DNA of 64,000 nt from JBKEBQ01 sp047973225 (GCA_047973225.1 JBKEBQ010000040.1:1-64000); one strand, 5' to 3'. Positions 46,165-55,553 are shown, counted from the stretch's first letter. Notes: generated by a model from the sequence alone, not told the origin. Made by a program: numbers and translations.

Positions 46165-47253
46165 ATGGCAAGATTAGGAATATCTGTATATCCAGAACAC
46201 GCTACACTTGAAGAAAATAAAGAATATATTAAGTTGGCATCAGAATATGGTTTCAAGAGAATTTTCACGTGTTTATTAAGTGTTGAGGGAAAAACGAAAG
46301 CAGAAATATTAGAAGAGTTCAGAAATATGATTGATTATGCCCATGAAGTCGGAATGGAAGTGATTTTAGATGTTGCACCGTTTGTGTTTGATTTTTTGGG
46401 TGTTAGTTATGATGATTTGTCGTTTTTTAAGGCAATGCATGCCGATGGTATTCGTTTGGATGAAGGTTTTAATGGTTCTAAAGAGAGTTTGATGACCTAC
46501 AATAAGCAAGATTTAAAGATAGAAATTAATGCAAGTTTTGGAAATGGGTATATTGATAACATTGTTTCGCACTATCCAAACAAAGAAAATATGATTACTT
46601 GTCATAATTTTTATCCACAAAAATATACGGGATTGAGTGAGAAACATTTTCATTTGTGTAATGATAAGATTCGCAAGCATGGATTAAAAATTGCAGCTTT
46701 TGTTTCTAGCCAAGCTTCAAACACCTATGGTCCTTGGCCAGTAAATGAAGGTTTATGTACTTTGGAAATGCATCGTGAATTGCCAATTGATGTGCAAATG
46801 CGTCATTTATGTGCAAGCCAAAATATTGATGATGTAATTATTGGAAATGCATTTGCATCAAAACAAGAATTGGAAATTTGTTCAAAAATAAATCCTAATA
46901 TATTGACATTTAAGATAGAATTAGAAAAAACATTGCACCCAACAGAAATGAAAGTCATCTATGAACACGATCATTATGTGCGTGGTGATATGAGTGAATA
47001 TATGGCGCGTTCTACCTTTCCTAGAGTTACTTTTGCTAAGGAGAGTGTTCCTGCTGCAAATACAAGAGATATGAAGCGAGGCGATGTTATTGTTGTAAAT
47101 GATGAATATTCGCGTTATAAAGGTGAATTACACATTGTTTTAAAAGATATGCCAAATGATGGCAGGAAGAATGTTGTTGGTCATATACCAGAAAATGAAA
47201 TCATGCTTCTTGACTATATTGAACCATGGAGACCCTTTGTTTTTATGAAATAA
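46165..47253 (+). CDS. mupG: MupG-family 6-phospho-N-acetylmuramidase (DUF871)
   Basis: This 362-residue TIM-barrel protein starts with RLGISVYPEHATLEENKEYI and contains the family motif FHLCNDKIRKHGLK in the middle and a C-terminal cyclophilin-like domain. MupG of Staphylococcus cleaves MurNAc-6P-GlcNAc imported by a PTS. Here it is linked to a cellobiose-type PTS, so a beta-linked, PTS-phosphorylated disaccharide is the likely substrate. AAAGGAG lies upstream. The family includes members with unknown substrates, so the exact sugar is uncertain. Confidence 0.8.
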   Translation: MARLGISVYPEHATLEENKEYIKLASEYGFKRIFTCLLSVEGKTKAEILEEFRNMIDYAHEVGMEVILDVAPFVFDFLGVSYDDLSFFKAMHADGIRLDEGFNGSKESLMTYNKQDLKIEINASFGNGYIDNIVSHYPNKENMITCHNFYPQKYTGLSEKHFHLCNDKIRKHGLKIAAFVSSQASNTYGPWPVNEGLCTLEMHRELPIDVQMRHLCASQNIDDVIIGNAFASKQELEICSKINPNILTFKIELEKTLHPTEMKVIYEHDHYVRGDMSEYMARSTFPRVTFAKESVPAANTRDMKRGDVIVVNDEYSRYKGELHIVLKDMPNDGRKNVVGHIPENEIMLLDYIEPWRPFVFMK

Positions 47254-47259
47254 ATAATC

Positions 47260-47288
47260 TTGTTTTTAAGAGCTAATCACCCTATAAT
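47260..47288 (+). promoter_or_regulatory. Promoter of the GntR regulator gene
   Basis: TTGTTT (47260-47265), 17-base spacer, TATAAT (47283-47288). The regulator can therefore be made independently of the PTS promoter. Confidence 0.7.
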
Positions 47289-47319
47289 AAGGATATAAAA
47301 TTTTGAGAGGGGGATGTTT

Positions 47320-47991
47320 GTGAGTGTTCCAATATACAGGAAAATCAAGAATGCTTTAATTGAAAAAATTAGTACTTTATCACCAAATGATCCTGTCGAA
47401 AGCGAGCGTATTTTAGCATTTGAATATAAAGCCAGTCGCATGACGGTACGTAAGGCGATTGATGAACTTGTGGATGAAGGTTATTTGTATCGTGATGCTA
47501 ACCGAGGAACCTTTGTTTCCGATGCTGTCTTGCATAAAAAAAATACAACCATCAAGAATGAACAGGAGCTTGGAAATGTTGATTATAAGATTATTTATTT
47601 TGACGTTAAAGCAACTTCACCAGAAGATGTACAAGAATATTTATATCTTAGAGCTGAAGATGCAATTGTTCGTATGGTACGCTTATTATTGGTAGATGCA
47701 AAACCTTTGGCAATTGAAGAAATCTATATTAAACGTTTGAATTTAAGCGATGAAGAACTTGGAAATATGCCGAAATGGCGAGATTTCAATGCCTTTATTG
47801 CCCAAGGAAGTATCACCCAAAGGTTTGTTCCAACCCTTGTTCCCATGCGATATGCGCATTTTTTGGGGATGAAAATTAACGAACCAATTATATTAATTGA
47901 AAATTTTATAAATTCAAAAAATGGGCAGCCTTTGATTTATATGAGAACCTACAACAATCCTAAAGAACGTGTAATTGAAATCACTTCTTAA
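47320..47991 (+). CDS. GntR-family (HutC subfamily) transcriptional regulator
   Basis: The 223-residue repressor-type protein has a winged helix-turn-helix (ESERILAFEYKASRMTVRKA) in the first 70 residues and a UTRA effector-binding domain after that. GAGAGGGGG ends at 47313, so GTG at 47320 has proper spacing, whereas the ATG at 47314 would touch it. It probably represses the PTS operon through the palindrome at 43246 and senses a phosphosugar. Its effector is unknown. Confidence 0.9.
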   Translation: MSVPIYRKIKNALIEKISTLSPNDPVESERILAFEYKASRMTVRKAIDELVDEGYLYRDANRGTFVSDAVLHKKNTTIKNEQELGNVDYKIIYFDVKATSPEDVQEYLYLRAEDAIVRMVRLLLVDAKPLAIEEIYIKRLNLSDEELGNMPKWRDFNAFIAQGSITQRFVPTLVPMRYAHFLGMKINEPIILIENFINSKNGQPLIYMRTYNNPKERVIEITS

Positions 47992-48068
47992 GCTTAGTAC
48001 GGAAAAAAATGTGCTGTATTGTTTTATTTATTAGAATGAATGCTATATATACTTACACATTATGAGGC

Positions 48069-48100
48069 AGCGTTGTTTGCGAAAAACAACGTTGTTTTTT
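48069..48100 (+). terminator. Terminator after the GntR regulator
   Basis: AGCGTTGTTT (48069-48078) pairs with AAACAACGTT (48084-48093), with one G-U pair, followed by GTTTTTT. Confidence 0.85.
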
Positions 48101-48104
48101 AATT

Positions 48105-48136
48105 CAAAAAAAAGTGTGGTGAGCTTTCACTCACCA
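48105..48136 (-). terminator. Terminator of recU-PBP1 (minus strand)
   Basis: TGGTGAG (48117-48123) and CTCACCA (48130-48136) form a 7-bp stem. On the minus strand it is followed by CACACTTTTTTTT. Confidence 0.75.
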
Positions 48137-48158
48137 ACACCATAATTGTAAAATCTAT

Positions 48159-50918
48159 TTATTTTCCAATATAAATCGTATATGTTTCATCACTGGAAAC
48201 AATGGCTCCCACAAAAATTTCACTTAAAGGATCCAATTGTCCTGAAGCAACAGAGGGGTCATTACTTGCTTTGATAACATAATGTACGTTTGGATATTTT
48301 TCGTACATATAGGCCACGATATTTGTACGCGTGGTATTAAAAGAGGTGGAACTACTATAAGTATTGGCGAAATTCGCGTCAATTTCAATGTCACCTTGGA
48401 CATCGTTAACGACGATTTCACTAGAACAAACCTCACTACTTTTTACATCTGCTTTTGCATATTTATAAAGACCACACACTTGCACACGATCACCATTTTT
48501 TAAGTCGCTATAGACAGAGCTACCCTTGTTTTTAGTACCACTTATTTCATCGACGATGCGACCGTTGACTTTAACGGATATACTGTATTGAATGGCACCG
48601 AAAAGACGGGAAGGATCGAAAATTTTATCAAATGTATGACTTTTGCCATTGGCACTTAGGGTTTTCTTTCCTGTGCTTTCCTTTAACTTATCCGCATCTG
48701 GATAAGCTGTTAAATTATAGCTGATTTTCTTACCTGTAGAAGAAATACTAATTGCAGTTGGGTTTTCTAATGGTTCCGGTGCTAGTGTATCTAGTTTGCC
48801 TGCATATTTTTTGAGAATGAGGGCAGATACCATTAGATCACTATCCGATTCTGCGCTGGCATAAGGATAATAGCCTTTAATGTGGGAAATACTTGCTACA
48901 TCTGCTGGTTGTTGGATGGTAGCGGCATTGGCTCCATTTTCACTAAGGTGATCCAGCATTTTACGCACCAAATTACCTTCCACATTCCAGTTGAGTAAGC
49001 CATACTCATCAATATAATTTTTTTCGCCGACTTTTGCGGCATCATACCCTGACCAAGCTGAAACCGTAAATTGATTTGTATAACCTACCATCCATTTATC
49101 TTTGGCAGAACCTACAGGATAACCATAGTTTTCTGCTTCCTCTTCATAACTAGAGGTTCCGGTTTTCCCATACACAGGATAGCCACAATTAGAAAGCACG
49201 CTTATATTCCCCCAATTGGAAGCAGCAACTTTATTTAACATATGGCTCATTAAGTAAGCACTACCCGAAGAAAAAATATTTTGTTTTTCATTGTTGGCTT
49301 CATAGTCATCAATATCTTGGTTTTGAAATTTTATCGATTGTACACAATAGGGTTCAATATAGTCACCACTGTTAGCAAAGACACTAAACGCACCAGATAG
49401 TGACACAGGTGTTCCTGTCAGTGCACCACCACCAACGGAAATAGAAGCATTGATATTGTCTAAGCTTAGATCCTTAAAGCCTACCTGGTTTAATGTTTCT
49501 ACCATTTTGTCCTCACCAATTTTACCAATTACAGATTGATAAGTAGTATATGCTGGAACATTATAAGAGTAGGATAAGGCATCTTTAAAACTCAGTTCAC
49601 CATGCCATTGTCGATCTGCATTGTACATAACATCATCACCATAGGCAACAGGTCCATCTTCAAAGGTTTGTTCTGTTGAATAGCCCAGGTATTCAAAGGC
49701 AGGGGCATAATCAACAATCGGTTTTGCGGTAGATCCAATTTGGTGCGTATCTTTGTATGCACGATTGCGCTCACCGTTATAATTACGACCGCCACCAACT
49801 GCTAAGATTTCACCTGTTTGATTATTTTGGGCACTCACACCAGATTGATAACGTTCATTGGGATACCAAATACTATCTTGTACTTCTTCAATATAGGCCT
49901 GTGCATCAGCATCCATAGTGGTTGTAATTACCATGGACACAAGATAGGGATCATATCCAGTTTTTTCTCTTACCTCTTCAATTGCCATATCGAGAAAAGC
50001 TTTATTTTTTTCGGTTTCACTAGAAGTTGGACTATGCAACTGAAATGCAAGTTCCGTCGTTTTTGCTAAATCGTATTCACTTTGTGTAATGTATCCATGG
50101 TTTAACATTTGATATAGCGTGGTATTACGGCGTTTCATAGCACTTTCATAGTGATCAAAATAAGTTCCATCTGCCAAAGTTTCAACGCCATAATAAGGGT
50201 TGTTTGTAGAGGGCGCATTCACAACACCCGCAAGAAAGGCAGCTTCTCCTATATTTAAATTTTCTACATTTTTACCAAAGTAATATTGCGCACCTTTTTG
50301 AATACCACGTGCGGGTCCACCAAAGTTTACCAAGTTTACATAGGTTGTAAAGATTTCTTCTTTGGATAATGAATCTTCAATATCCATAGATTCGAAAATT
50401 TCAAATATTTTTTGTTCGAGCTTTTCACTCATAGATTCTTGTTTAATGACACCATCTTGATTTGTATTAACATCAATTAATTGCATGGTAAGGGTCGATC
50501 CTCCTTGCATATTACTGGTTGTTACGGTATTGAATCCAGCCTTTATAAAACGAGGTAAATCGAAACCATTATGCTTAAAGAAACGGGAATCTTCAATCGC
50601 TAAAAAAGCATCGACAACCGATTGAGGAAGTTGATCAAAGTCAACATTTTCACGAACACCACCTGCTTTTCCTGATAACGTATCTACGAGTTTGCCATCC
50701 CGGTCTAAAATCATGGTGGAGTTGGATGCGGTTAGTTCGCTTAATTGACTCGGTTTTGCCAAGACATTTTGAATCAATACAAAGGAAACACTAGTTCCAA
50801 TTAAGATGCCAGATAGAAGTAAGATACAAAAAGAATTTATCATTCTTCTAGAGGTAACTGTTTTTTTATTGCTTGTTTTCTTGTTATTTGTTTGCTTCTG
50901 GTTTGTTTTTAATTTCAT
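48159..50918 (-). CDS. Class A penicillin-binding protein (PBP1)
   Basis: This 919-residue bifunctional enzyme polymerises and cross-links peptidoglycan. A membrane anchor lies at residues 27-50. The glycosyltransferase 51 domain has catalytic Glu109 in AIEDSRFFKHNG and the QGGSTLTMQL motif. The transpeptidase domain has STAK (Ser in IGSTAKP), SYN (SYSYNVPA) and KTGTS. A Ser/Lys-rich outer tail of about 200 residues follows. GAGGAGG supports the ATG at 50918. It overlaps recU by 35 bases, the same recU-ponA order as in Bacillus. Confidence 0.96.
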   Translation of the reverse strand: MKLKTNQKQTNNKKTSNKKTVTSRRMINSFCILLLSGILIGTSVSFVLIQNVLAKPSQLSELTASNSTMILDRDGKLVDTLSGKAGGVRENVDFDQLPQSVVDAFLAIEDSRFFKHNGFDLPRFIKAGFNTVTTSNMQGGSTLTMQLIDVNTNQDGVIKQESMSEKLEQKIFEIFESMDIEDSLSKEEIFTTYVNLVNFGGPARGIQKGAQYYFGKNVENLNIGEAAFLAGVVNAPSTNNPYYGVETLADGTYFDHYESAMKRRNTTLYQMLNHGYITQSEYDLAKTTELAFQLHSPTSSETEKNKAFLDMAIEEVREKTGYDPYLVSMVITTTMDADAQAYIEEVQDSIWYPNERYQSGVSAQNNQTGEILAVGGGRNYNGERNRAYKDTHQIGSTAKPIVDYAPAFEYLGYSTEQTFEDGPVAYGDDVMYNADRQWHGELSFKDALSYSYNVPAYTTYQSVIGKIGEDKMVETLNQVGFKDLSLDNINASISVGGGALTGTPVSLSGAFSVFANSGDYIEPYCVQSIKFQNQDIDDYEANNEKQNIFSSGSAYLMSHMLNKVAASNWGNISVLSNCGYPVYGKTGTSSYEEEAENYGYPVGSAKDKWMVGYTNQFTVSAWSGYDAAKVGEKNYIDEYGLLNWNVEGNLVRKMLDHLSENGANAATIQQPADVASISHIKGYYPYASAESDSDLMVSALILKKYAGKLDTLAPEPLENPTAISISSTGKKISYNLTAYPDADKLKESTGKKTLSANGKSHTFDKIFDPSRLFGAIQYSISVKVNGRIVDEISGTKNKGSSVYSDLKNGDRVQVCGLYKYAKADVKSSEVCSSEIVVNDVQGDIEIDANFANTYSSSTSFNTTRTNIVAYMYEKYPNVHYVIKASNDPSVASGQLDPLSEIFVGAIVSSDETYTIYIGK

Positions 50919-51492
50919 GAGCGTCCTCCTCAAAGTATAAAGCGTCTACGCTATCTAAATATTTCAATCGTGGTGTATAAGCTTCTTCAACCAAATTACC
51001 ATATTGTTTTATATCTTGATAAGAGATGGATTTCCTATCAGCTTTCACATAGGCTTCAATGATAATGCTAGCGTCAACAACATACGTTTCACTATATGCG
51101 CAAAAGCGAATAATGAGAAAGGCAATGCCTTGATGCTCTTGAACACTTTTTAAATGTTCAATTTGATGCGCATGGATGTTTTTAAAAGAAAAAGCCGTTT
51201 TTGATTTTGTTTCCTTTGCTTCAAAATCAATATAACGACCACGATATAGACCGTTATAATCCGTAGTACTAGGTGTTTGATAATATGCTTCCACAATTTT
51301 AGATGCCTGTCGCTTGGGATATTCCACCCGTACGATTTGTACAGGAGTGGGTTTTTTATAGATAAGAGCACGATCAACACTTAAGTAATATGTGTTAGAG
51401 TCATTGATATCCTTTTCTAAGCGCATACCTCTTTGATTAAAAGTAGAAGTTGCTTGTTTATGTAAGCATTTTTTTGTTGGATAATTGATCAT
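50884..51492 (-). CDS. recU: Holliday junction resolvase RecU
   Basis: The 202-residue nuclease resolves recombination junctions. The opening NQRGMRLEKDINDSN and the core TTDYNGLYRGRYIDFEAKET carry the metal-binding Asp, Glu and Lys of the family. It lies upstream of PBP1 on the same strand and overlaps it. A TATAAT at 51515-51510 on the minus strand is a likely -10 box. Divergent from gpsB. Confidence 0.95.
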   Translation of the reverse strand: MINYPTKKCLHKQATSTFNQRGMRLEKDINDSNTYYLSVDRALIYKKPTPVQIVRVEYPKRQASKIVEAYYQTPSTTDYNGLYRGRYIDFEAKETKSKTAFSFKNIHAHQIEHLKSVQEHQGIAFLIIRFCAYSETYVVDASIIIEAYVKADRKSISYQDIKQYGNLVEEAYTPRLKYLDSVDALYFEEDAHEIKNKPEANK

Positions 51493-51602
51493 ATTTTCAC
51501 CTAGTCCATATTATACACCAAAAGGACTTCCTTTTTCCATTAAAATGTAAGATTGACTTGCTTTTTTTGAAAATATTTGCGACACTATCAATGGTGATTG
51601 AA

Positions 51603-51914
51603 ATGGAAAAATGCAACTTAGATATAGAAAAAATCTTACAGAAACAATTCCACATTGATTTAAAGGGATATGCTATGAGTGATGTGGATACATTTTTAGA
51701 TTTAATTATTCAAGATTATGAAACCTTTACACAGAATATTAATGAGTTGGGTGTGCATCTTCAAAACTATGAAAATGAAAATCGTAGATTGAAAAATAAA
51801 ATTCAAGAGTTGAATAATGCCCTACGACTGCAAGATAGTATAGAACCGGTGGTAGAACAAGTTGATATTTTAAAAAGAATCACAAATTTGGAAAATACTG
51901 TATTTAAAAAATAG
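51603..51914 (+). CDS. gpsB: Cell-division regulator GpsB
   Basis: The 103-residue DivIVA-like protein couples PBP1 localisation to division. The N-terminal membrane-binding domain contains IDLKGYAMSDVDTFLDLIIQ and the C-terminus is a coiled coil ending near the stop. I chose the ATG at 51603 because GpsB proteins start just before this domain. It lies beside its known partner PBP1 and directly upstream of rnpB; its stop codon overlaps the rnpB 5' end. Confidence 0.9.
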   Translation: MEKCNLDIEKILQKQFHIDLKGYAMSDVDTFLDLIIQDYETFTQNINELGVHLQNYENENRRLKNKIQELNNALRLQDSIEPVVEQVDILKRITNLENTVFKK

Positions 51915-52264
51915 TACTAGATAATCGCTGACAATGTATATTGTTAGAGGAAAGTCCATGCTCGCACAATCTGTGATGATTGTAGTGTTTATGCTAGATG
52001 AAGTCATAAGTCTAGGTAGTGAAAACTAACGGCTGAACAATACCTAAGGGAAACTAGGGTAGCGTTCTTTAAAAGTGCCACAGAGACGAATTTTTATAGA
52101 AATGTAAAAGGTGGAACGGGTAAACCCCATAAGCGAGAAACCCAAATTTTGGTAGGGGAGTCTTCACAAGCGAAGCGAAGTGCGTGAAGGACAGTGTAAA
52201 CTGTAGATAAATGATTATCCCTTTATGGAATATAAAGGACAGAACATGGCTTATAAGTACTATT
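51910..52264 (+). ncRNA. rnpB: RNase P RNA, class B
   Basis: Conserved elements appear in order: GAGGAAAGTCCATGCTCGCA, GTGCCACAGAGACGA, GGTGGAACGGGTAAACCCC, and the 3' end AGAACATGGCTTATA. AATAGTACT (51910-51918) pairs with AGTACTATT (52256-52264) as helix P1, which sets both ends. It is the catalytic RNA that matures tRNA 5' ends. The size of about 355 bases and the fit to the Bacillus layout indicate class B. The first bases include the gpsB stop codon. Confidence 0.95.
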
Positions 52265-52276
52265 AAATTGTAAGAA

Positions 52277-52305
52277 TAAAAAAAGAAACATTTGTTTCAT
52301 TTTTT
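52277..52305 (+). terminator. Terminator of rnpB
   Basis: GAAAC (52285-52289) and GTTTC (52294-52298) with an ATTT loop, flanked by A and T runs that extend the stem past one bulge. A following T tract ends it. Confidence 0.65.
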
Positions 52306-52355
52306 GTGTATATTGGGGTACAATAGATACGATATACGAAAAAAAGGAGGACATC

Positions 52356-53336
52356 ATGGAAGAAATCGGAAAAAAATTAAAACAGAAGCGAGAAATGCTT
52401 GGATATTCTTGCAAAGATGTTGCCAATGCTACCAAAATGCCAATTGATAACATTCGCGCTATTGAGCAAGGCGATATACATTTTTTCAAAGATGATATTA
52501 CCTACTTAAAATTTTATATAAGAGGATATTGTAAATTTTTGGGAATCGATTTTGATGAAGTTTCGCCACTGTATGATGAGGCGTTATTATCCTTTACAAC
52601 GACATTATCGATAAAAGAAACACAAGAACATGAACAAATTGAAAAGCGTGTCAGCTTAAAACAACAACAAATTCATGATCAGCCCAAAGATGTGCCTACA
52701 AAAGAGAAACGCGATATCAAATCTATTCGTCAGAATGTAAAACAGGGTGGATCTCGTTTTCGTAAAACGAAATTTGATTTTTCATTGGTATCACTACTTA
52801 CGATTGTAGCTGTTATTATTTCTTTGGTGGTGGTGGTTTTCGTACGTGGTGTCTTTTTCGTGGATAAAGATAACAAAACAAAGGAGGATAAACAAACGGA
52901 GGTAAGCAAGAAGCCTACACCGGAGACAAAAAGCAAAACAGAAAGTAAAGAAGAAAGTGAAACAACAAAGAAAAGTGAAGTGAGTAAAAAGTTGAGTGTA
53001 AAAGCTTCTACACCTATGGACTATACAGTGAGTGGACTAAAGGCAAATGAGTCTTTAAAAATTGAAGTTGTATTCACTAATAAATGTTGGTTTATGGGAC
53101 AATCCAAAGGCGTTGTACTCAAAGGTTTTGAAAGCAAAGTATATGAAGCCACCACAGCAGTTTATGAAGGTAAGGTTCTTGCAGGACAACAGCCACTGGT
53201 GTTTCAATTTGGAAATTACATACCAGGTCAACAAAAAGTAATTATTAATGGCGAAGAAATTAGCTTGTCTAGTGAATTGGGGAAAACGACAAATGTTGTC
53301 AATTTTAATATTACCTTAGTCGGTGCAGAATCGTGA
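52356..53336 (+). CDS. rodZ: RodZ-like cytoskeletal protein
   Basis: This 326-residue protein has an N-terminal helix-turn-helix (GKKLKQKREMLGYSCKDVAN), a basic linker, one membrane segment near residues 145-170, a Lys/Glu/Thr-rich stretch, and a C-terminal DUF4115-type beta domain. RodZ links MreB to the membrane in rod-shaped cells. It starts the rodZ-pgsA-pncC-recA run, as ymfM does in Bacillus. AAAGGAGG lies upstream. Start and order fit; no mreB is in the window. Confidence 0.92.
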   Translation: MEEIGKKLKQKREMLGYSCKDVANATKMPIDNIRAIEQGDIHFFKDDITYLKFYIRGYCKFLGIDFDEVSPLYDEALLSFTTTLSIKETQEHEQIEKRVSLKQQQIHDQPKDVPTKEKRDIKSIRQNVKQGGSRFRKTKFDFSLVSLLTIVAVIISLVVVVFVRGVFFVDKDNKTKEDKQTEVSKKPTPETKSKTESKEESETTKKSEVSKKLSVKASTPMDYTVSGLKANESLKIEVVFTNKCWFMGQSKGVVLKGFESKVYEATTAVYEGKVLAGQQPLVFQFGNYIPGQQKVIINGEEISLSSELGKTTNVVNFNITLVGAES

Positions 53337-53926
53337 ATCTACCGAATAAAATATCTCTTTTCCGAATTTGTTTGATACCGGTTTTCATTTTTTTGTATGT
53401 ATTTCCATTTTCAAATTATGGGGTTTCTTTAGGGAGCTTTGAAATCATGGATACTTCTATTTCAATGCGCTTTATATATTGTTTACTTGTTTTTTGTATT
53501 GCATCATTTACAGATTTTTTAGATGGAGCGATTGCTAGAAAATATAATTTGATTACAACTTTTGGAAAATTTCTTGATCCAATTGCCGATAAACTCTTAG
53601 TCAATTCTGCGTTTATTTTACTGGCATTTGATCATACCATTCCCGTTGTTTTCGTGATTGTGATGATTGCACGAGATACCATTGTGGATGCAATGCGCAT
53701 GATGTGTGCAAATAAGGGAGTGGTCGTAGCTGCAAGGATGTCAGGTAAAGCAAAAACAGTGTTGCAGATGTCTACAGTTATCTTTGCTTTGTTGCATGAG
53801 GTGGATGTTCGCATCGTAGGCATGCAATTGTATATGATTTTATTATGGTTAGCGATGTTTGCATCGGTATATAGTGGAATTTCATATTTCCAACAAATGA
53901 AAACATATGTTATGGAGAGTAAGTAA
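53333..53926 (+). CDS. pgsA: CDP-diacylglycerol-glycerol-3-phosphate 3-phosphatidyltransferase
   Basis: This 197-residue membrane enzyme makes phosphatidylglycerol phosphate. The CDP-alcohol phosphotransferase motif appears as DFLDGAIARKYN followed by GKFLDPIADKLL. About five membrane segments are present. It overlaps the rodZ gene by four bases and pncC by one. Confidence 0.96.
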   Translation: MNLPNKISLFRICLIPVFIFLYVFPFSNYGVSLGSFEIMDTSISMRFIYCLLVFCIASFTDFLDGAIARKYNLITTFGKFLDPIADKLLVNSAFILLAFDHTIPVVFVIVMIARDTIVDAMRMMCANKGVVVAARMSGKAKTVLQMSTVIFALLHEVDVRIVGMQLYMILLWLAMFASVYSGISYFQQMKTYVMESK

Positions 53927-54384
53927 TGCAACAATTGGTTTCTTTACTATATAAAAAAGGACTATGTATTGCTAGCATTGAAAGTTTAACAGCAGGCTTG
54001 TTTGCAGCGAAAATAGCAGAAGTAGAAAATGCATCTAGGATCTTGAAAGGTGCCCTGGTTACATATCAGACGCAAGCAAAAATAGAAACGCTAAAAATTC
54101 CATCTTCTTTTTTTGAAAACAATGCGGTGATTTCAAGAGCTTGTGTGGAACAGATGGTAAGGTATGGCATGCAAATGTTTCATTGTGATGTTGTTGTAGC
54201 TTGTAGTGGAAATGCGGGACCTGGCGCACTGGATAATGAACCAGTAGGAAAAGTTTTTATGGCAATTCTATATCAAGGCAATACGACATGCTTTGAAAAG
54301 CTTTTTCAAGGTAATCGTAATCAAATACGTGAACAGGTTTGTACGTTTTTAGCAAAGCAAGTATGCGATATTGTAAATTGTTGA
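53926..54384 (+). CDS. pncC: CinA C-terminal-domain protein (PncC-type amidohydrolase)
   Basis: The 152-residue protein matches only the C-terminal half of CinA, which deamidates NMN to NaMN. The substrate motif ESLTAGLFAAKIAEVE replaces the usual ESCTGG, and CSGNAGPGALDNEPVGKVFMA corresponds to the TGIAGPgG motif. The N-terminal molybdopterin-like domain of full CinA is absent. It lies just before recA, the usual cinA site, so this is a shortened orthologue rather than an unrelated gene. Confidence 0.85.
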   Translation: MQQLVSLLYKKGLCIASIESLTAGLFAAKIAEVENASRILKGALVTYQTQAKIETLKIPSSFFENNAVISRACVEQMVRYGMQMFHCDVVVACSGNAGPGALDNEPVGKVFMAILYQGNTTCFEKLFQGNRNQIREQVCTFLAKQVCDIVNC

Positions 54385-54410
54385 TGTTTGCGTTAGGAGT
54401 GTAGTAAAAT
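54381..54410 (+). promoter_or_regulatory. Promoter of recA
   Basis: TTGATG (54381-54386), an 18-base spacer and TAAAAT (54405-54410), 30 bases before the ATG. No GAAC-N4-GTTC LexA/DinR box is visible around it. Confidence 0.55.
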
Positions 54411-54439
54411 GAAGTGAATGAAAGATTGAGGAGATTATG

Positions 54440-55462
54440 ATGGCAGATAAAGAAAACACAAAAAAGGATGCGTTATTAGAGGGTGCGTTGAACGCTATTG
54501 AAAAACAATTTGGCAAAGGGGCAATCATGAAACTTGGTGATCGTGCAAATGTTGATATTGATGCAATATCATCAGGAAGTATCAAATTGGATGATGCGTT
54601 AGGAATAGGAGGGTATCCACGCGGAAGAATTATTGAAATTTATGGACCAGAAGCAGGTGGGAAAACAACCCTTGCATTGCATGCCATTGCAGAAGTACAA
54701 AAAACGGGTGGAAGAGCAGCGTTTATAGATGCTGAAAATGCGATTGATCCTATGTATGCTAAAAACCTAGGAGTTAATATTGAAGAGTTGGTTTTATCAC
54801 AACCAGATTCAGGAGAACAAGCACTGGAAATCACAGAAATGTTGATTCGTAGTGGGGCGATTGATTTGATTGTTGTGGATTCAGTTGCAGCGCTTGTTCC
54901 ACAAGCAGAATTGGATGGAGAGATGGGTGATTCACAAGTTGGATTACAGGCTCGTTTGATGTCGAAAGCAATGCGAAAATTGTCAGGTGTCATGAATAAG
55001 AGCGAATGTACAGCCATCTTTATCAATCAATTGCGAGAAAAGGTTGGAATTATGTTTGGAAATCCAGAAACTACGCCTGGAGGACGTGCTTTAAAGTTTT
55101 ATTCGTCAGTGCGCTTAGACATTCGACGCAGTGAGGCTATCAAAGTCGGTACGGATATTGTTGGGAATAAAGTAAATGTAAAAGTTGTAAAAAATAAGGT
55201 TGCACCACCGTTTAAGGTTGCAGCTGTTGAAATTATGTATGGAGAAGGAATTTCTTATGTCGCAGAAGTAGTTGATTTATGTGTGGATCATGACATCATT
55301 CAAAAGAGTGGTTCTTGGTTTTCTTATAATGGGGATAAGATAGGGCAAGGAAAAGAAAATGTAAAACAATACCTTAAAGATCATGCAGATTTTCTTAATG
55401 AAATCGCGACGAAATTAAAAGAGAAAATGCATCCCCAAAAAGAAGAAAGCAAAGAAAAATAA
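54440..55462 (+). CDS. recA: Recombinase RecA
   Basis: This 340-residue protein drives homologous strand exchange and SOS activation. Walker A reads GPEAGGKTT (69-77) instead of the usual GPESSGKTT; Walker B is [15 protein letters not shown]-binding loops L1 (GEMGDSQVG) and L2 ([10 protein letters not shown]) are intact. A Lys/Glu tail ends the protein. GAGGAG at 54428-54433 favours the ATG at 54440 over 54437. Confidence 0.97.
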   Translation: MADKENTKKDALLEGALNAIEKQFGKGAIMKLGDRANVDIDAISSGSIKLDDALGIGGYPRGRIIEIYGPEAGGKTTLALHAIAEVQKTGGRAAFIDAENAIDPMYAKNLGVNIEELVLSQPDSGEQALEITEMLIRSGAIDLIVVDSVAALVPQAELDGEMGDSQVGLQARLMSKAMRKLSGVMNKSECTAIFINQLREKVGIMFGNPETTPGGRALKFYSSVRLDIRRSEAIKVGTDIVGNKVNVKVVKNKVAPPFKVAAVEIMYGEGISYVAEVVDLCVDHDIIQKSGSWFSYNGDKIGQGKENVKQYLKDHADFLNEIATKLKEKMHPQKEESKEK

Positions 55463-55516
55463 AAACATTTACCAAAGTAGTACTTAATAGTAGAGTAAAT
55501 TCTTTTTTATTTGACG

Positions 55517-55553
55517 AAAGTTTAGAAATCATTCATGATTTCTAAACTTTTTA
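55517..55553 (+). terminator. Terminator of recA
   Basis: AAAGTTTAGAAATC (55517-55530) and GATTTCTAAACTTT (55537-55550) form a 14-bp perfect stem with a six-base loop, followed by TTTTTATAT. Confidence 0.88.
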
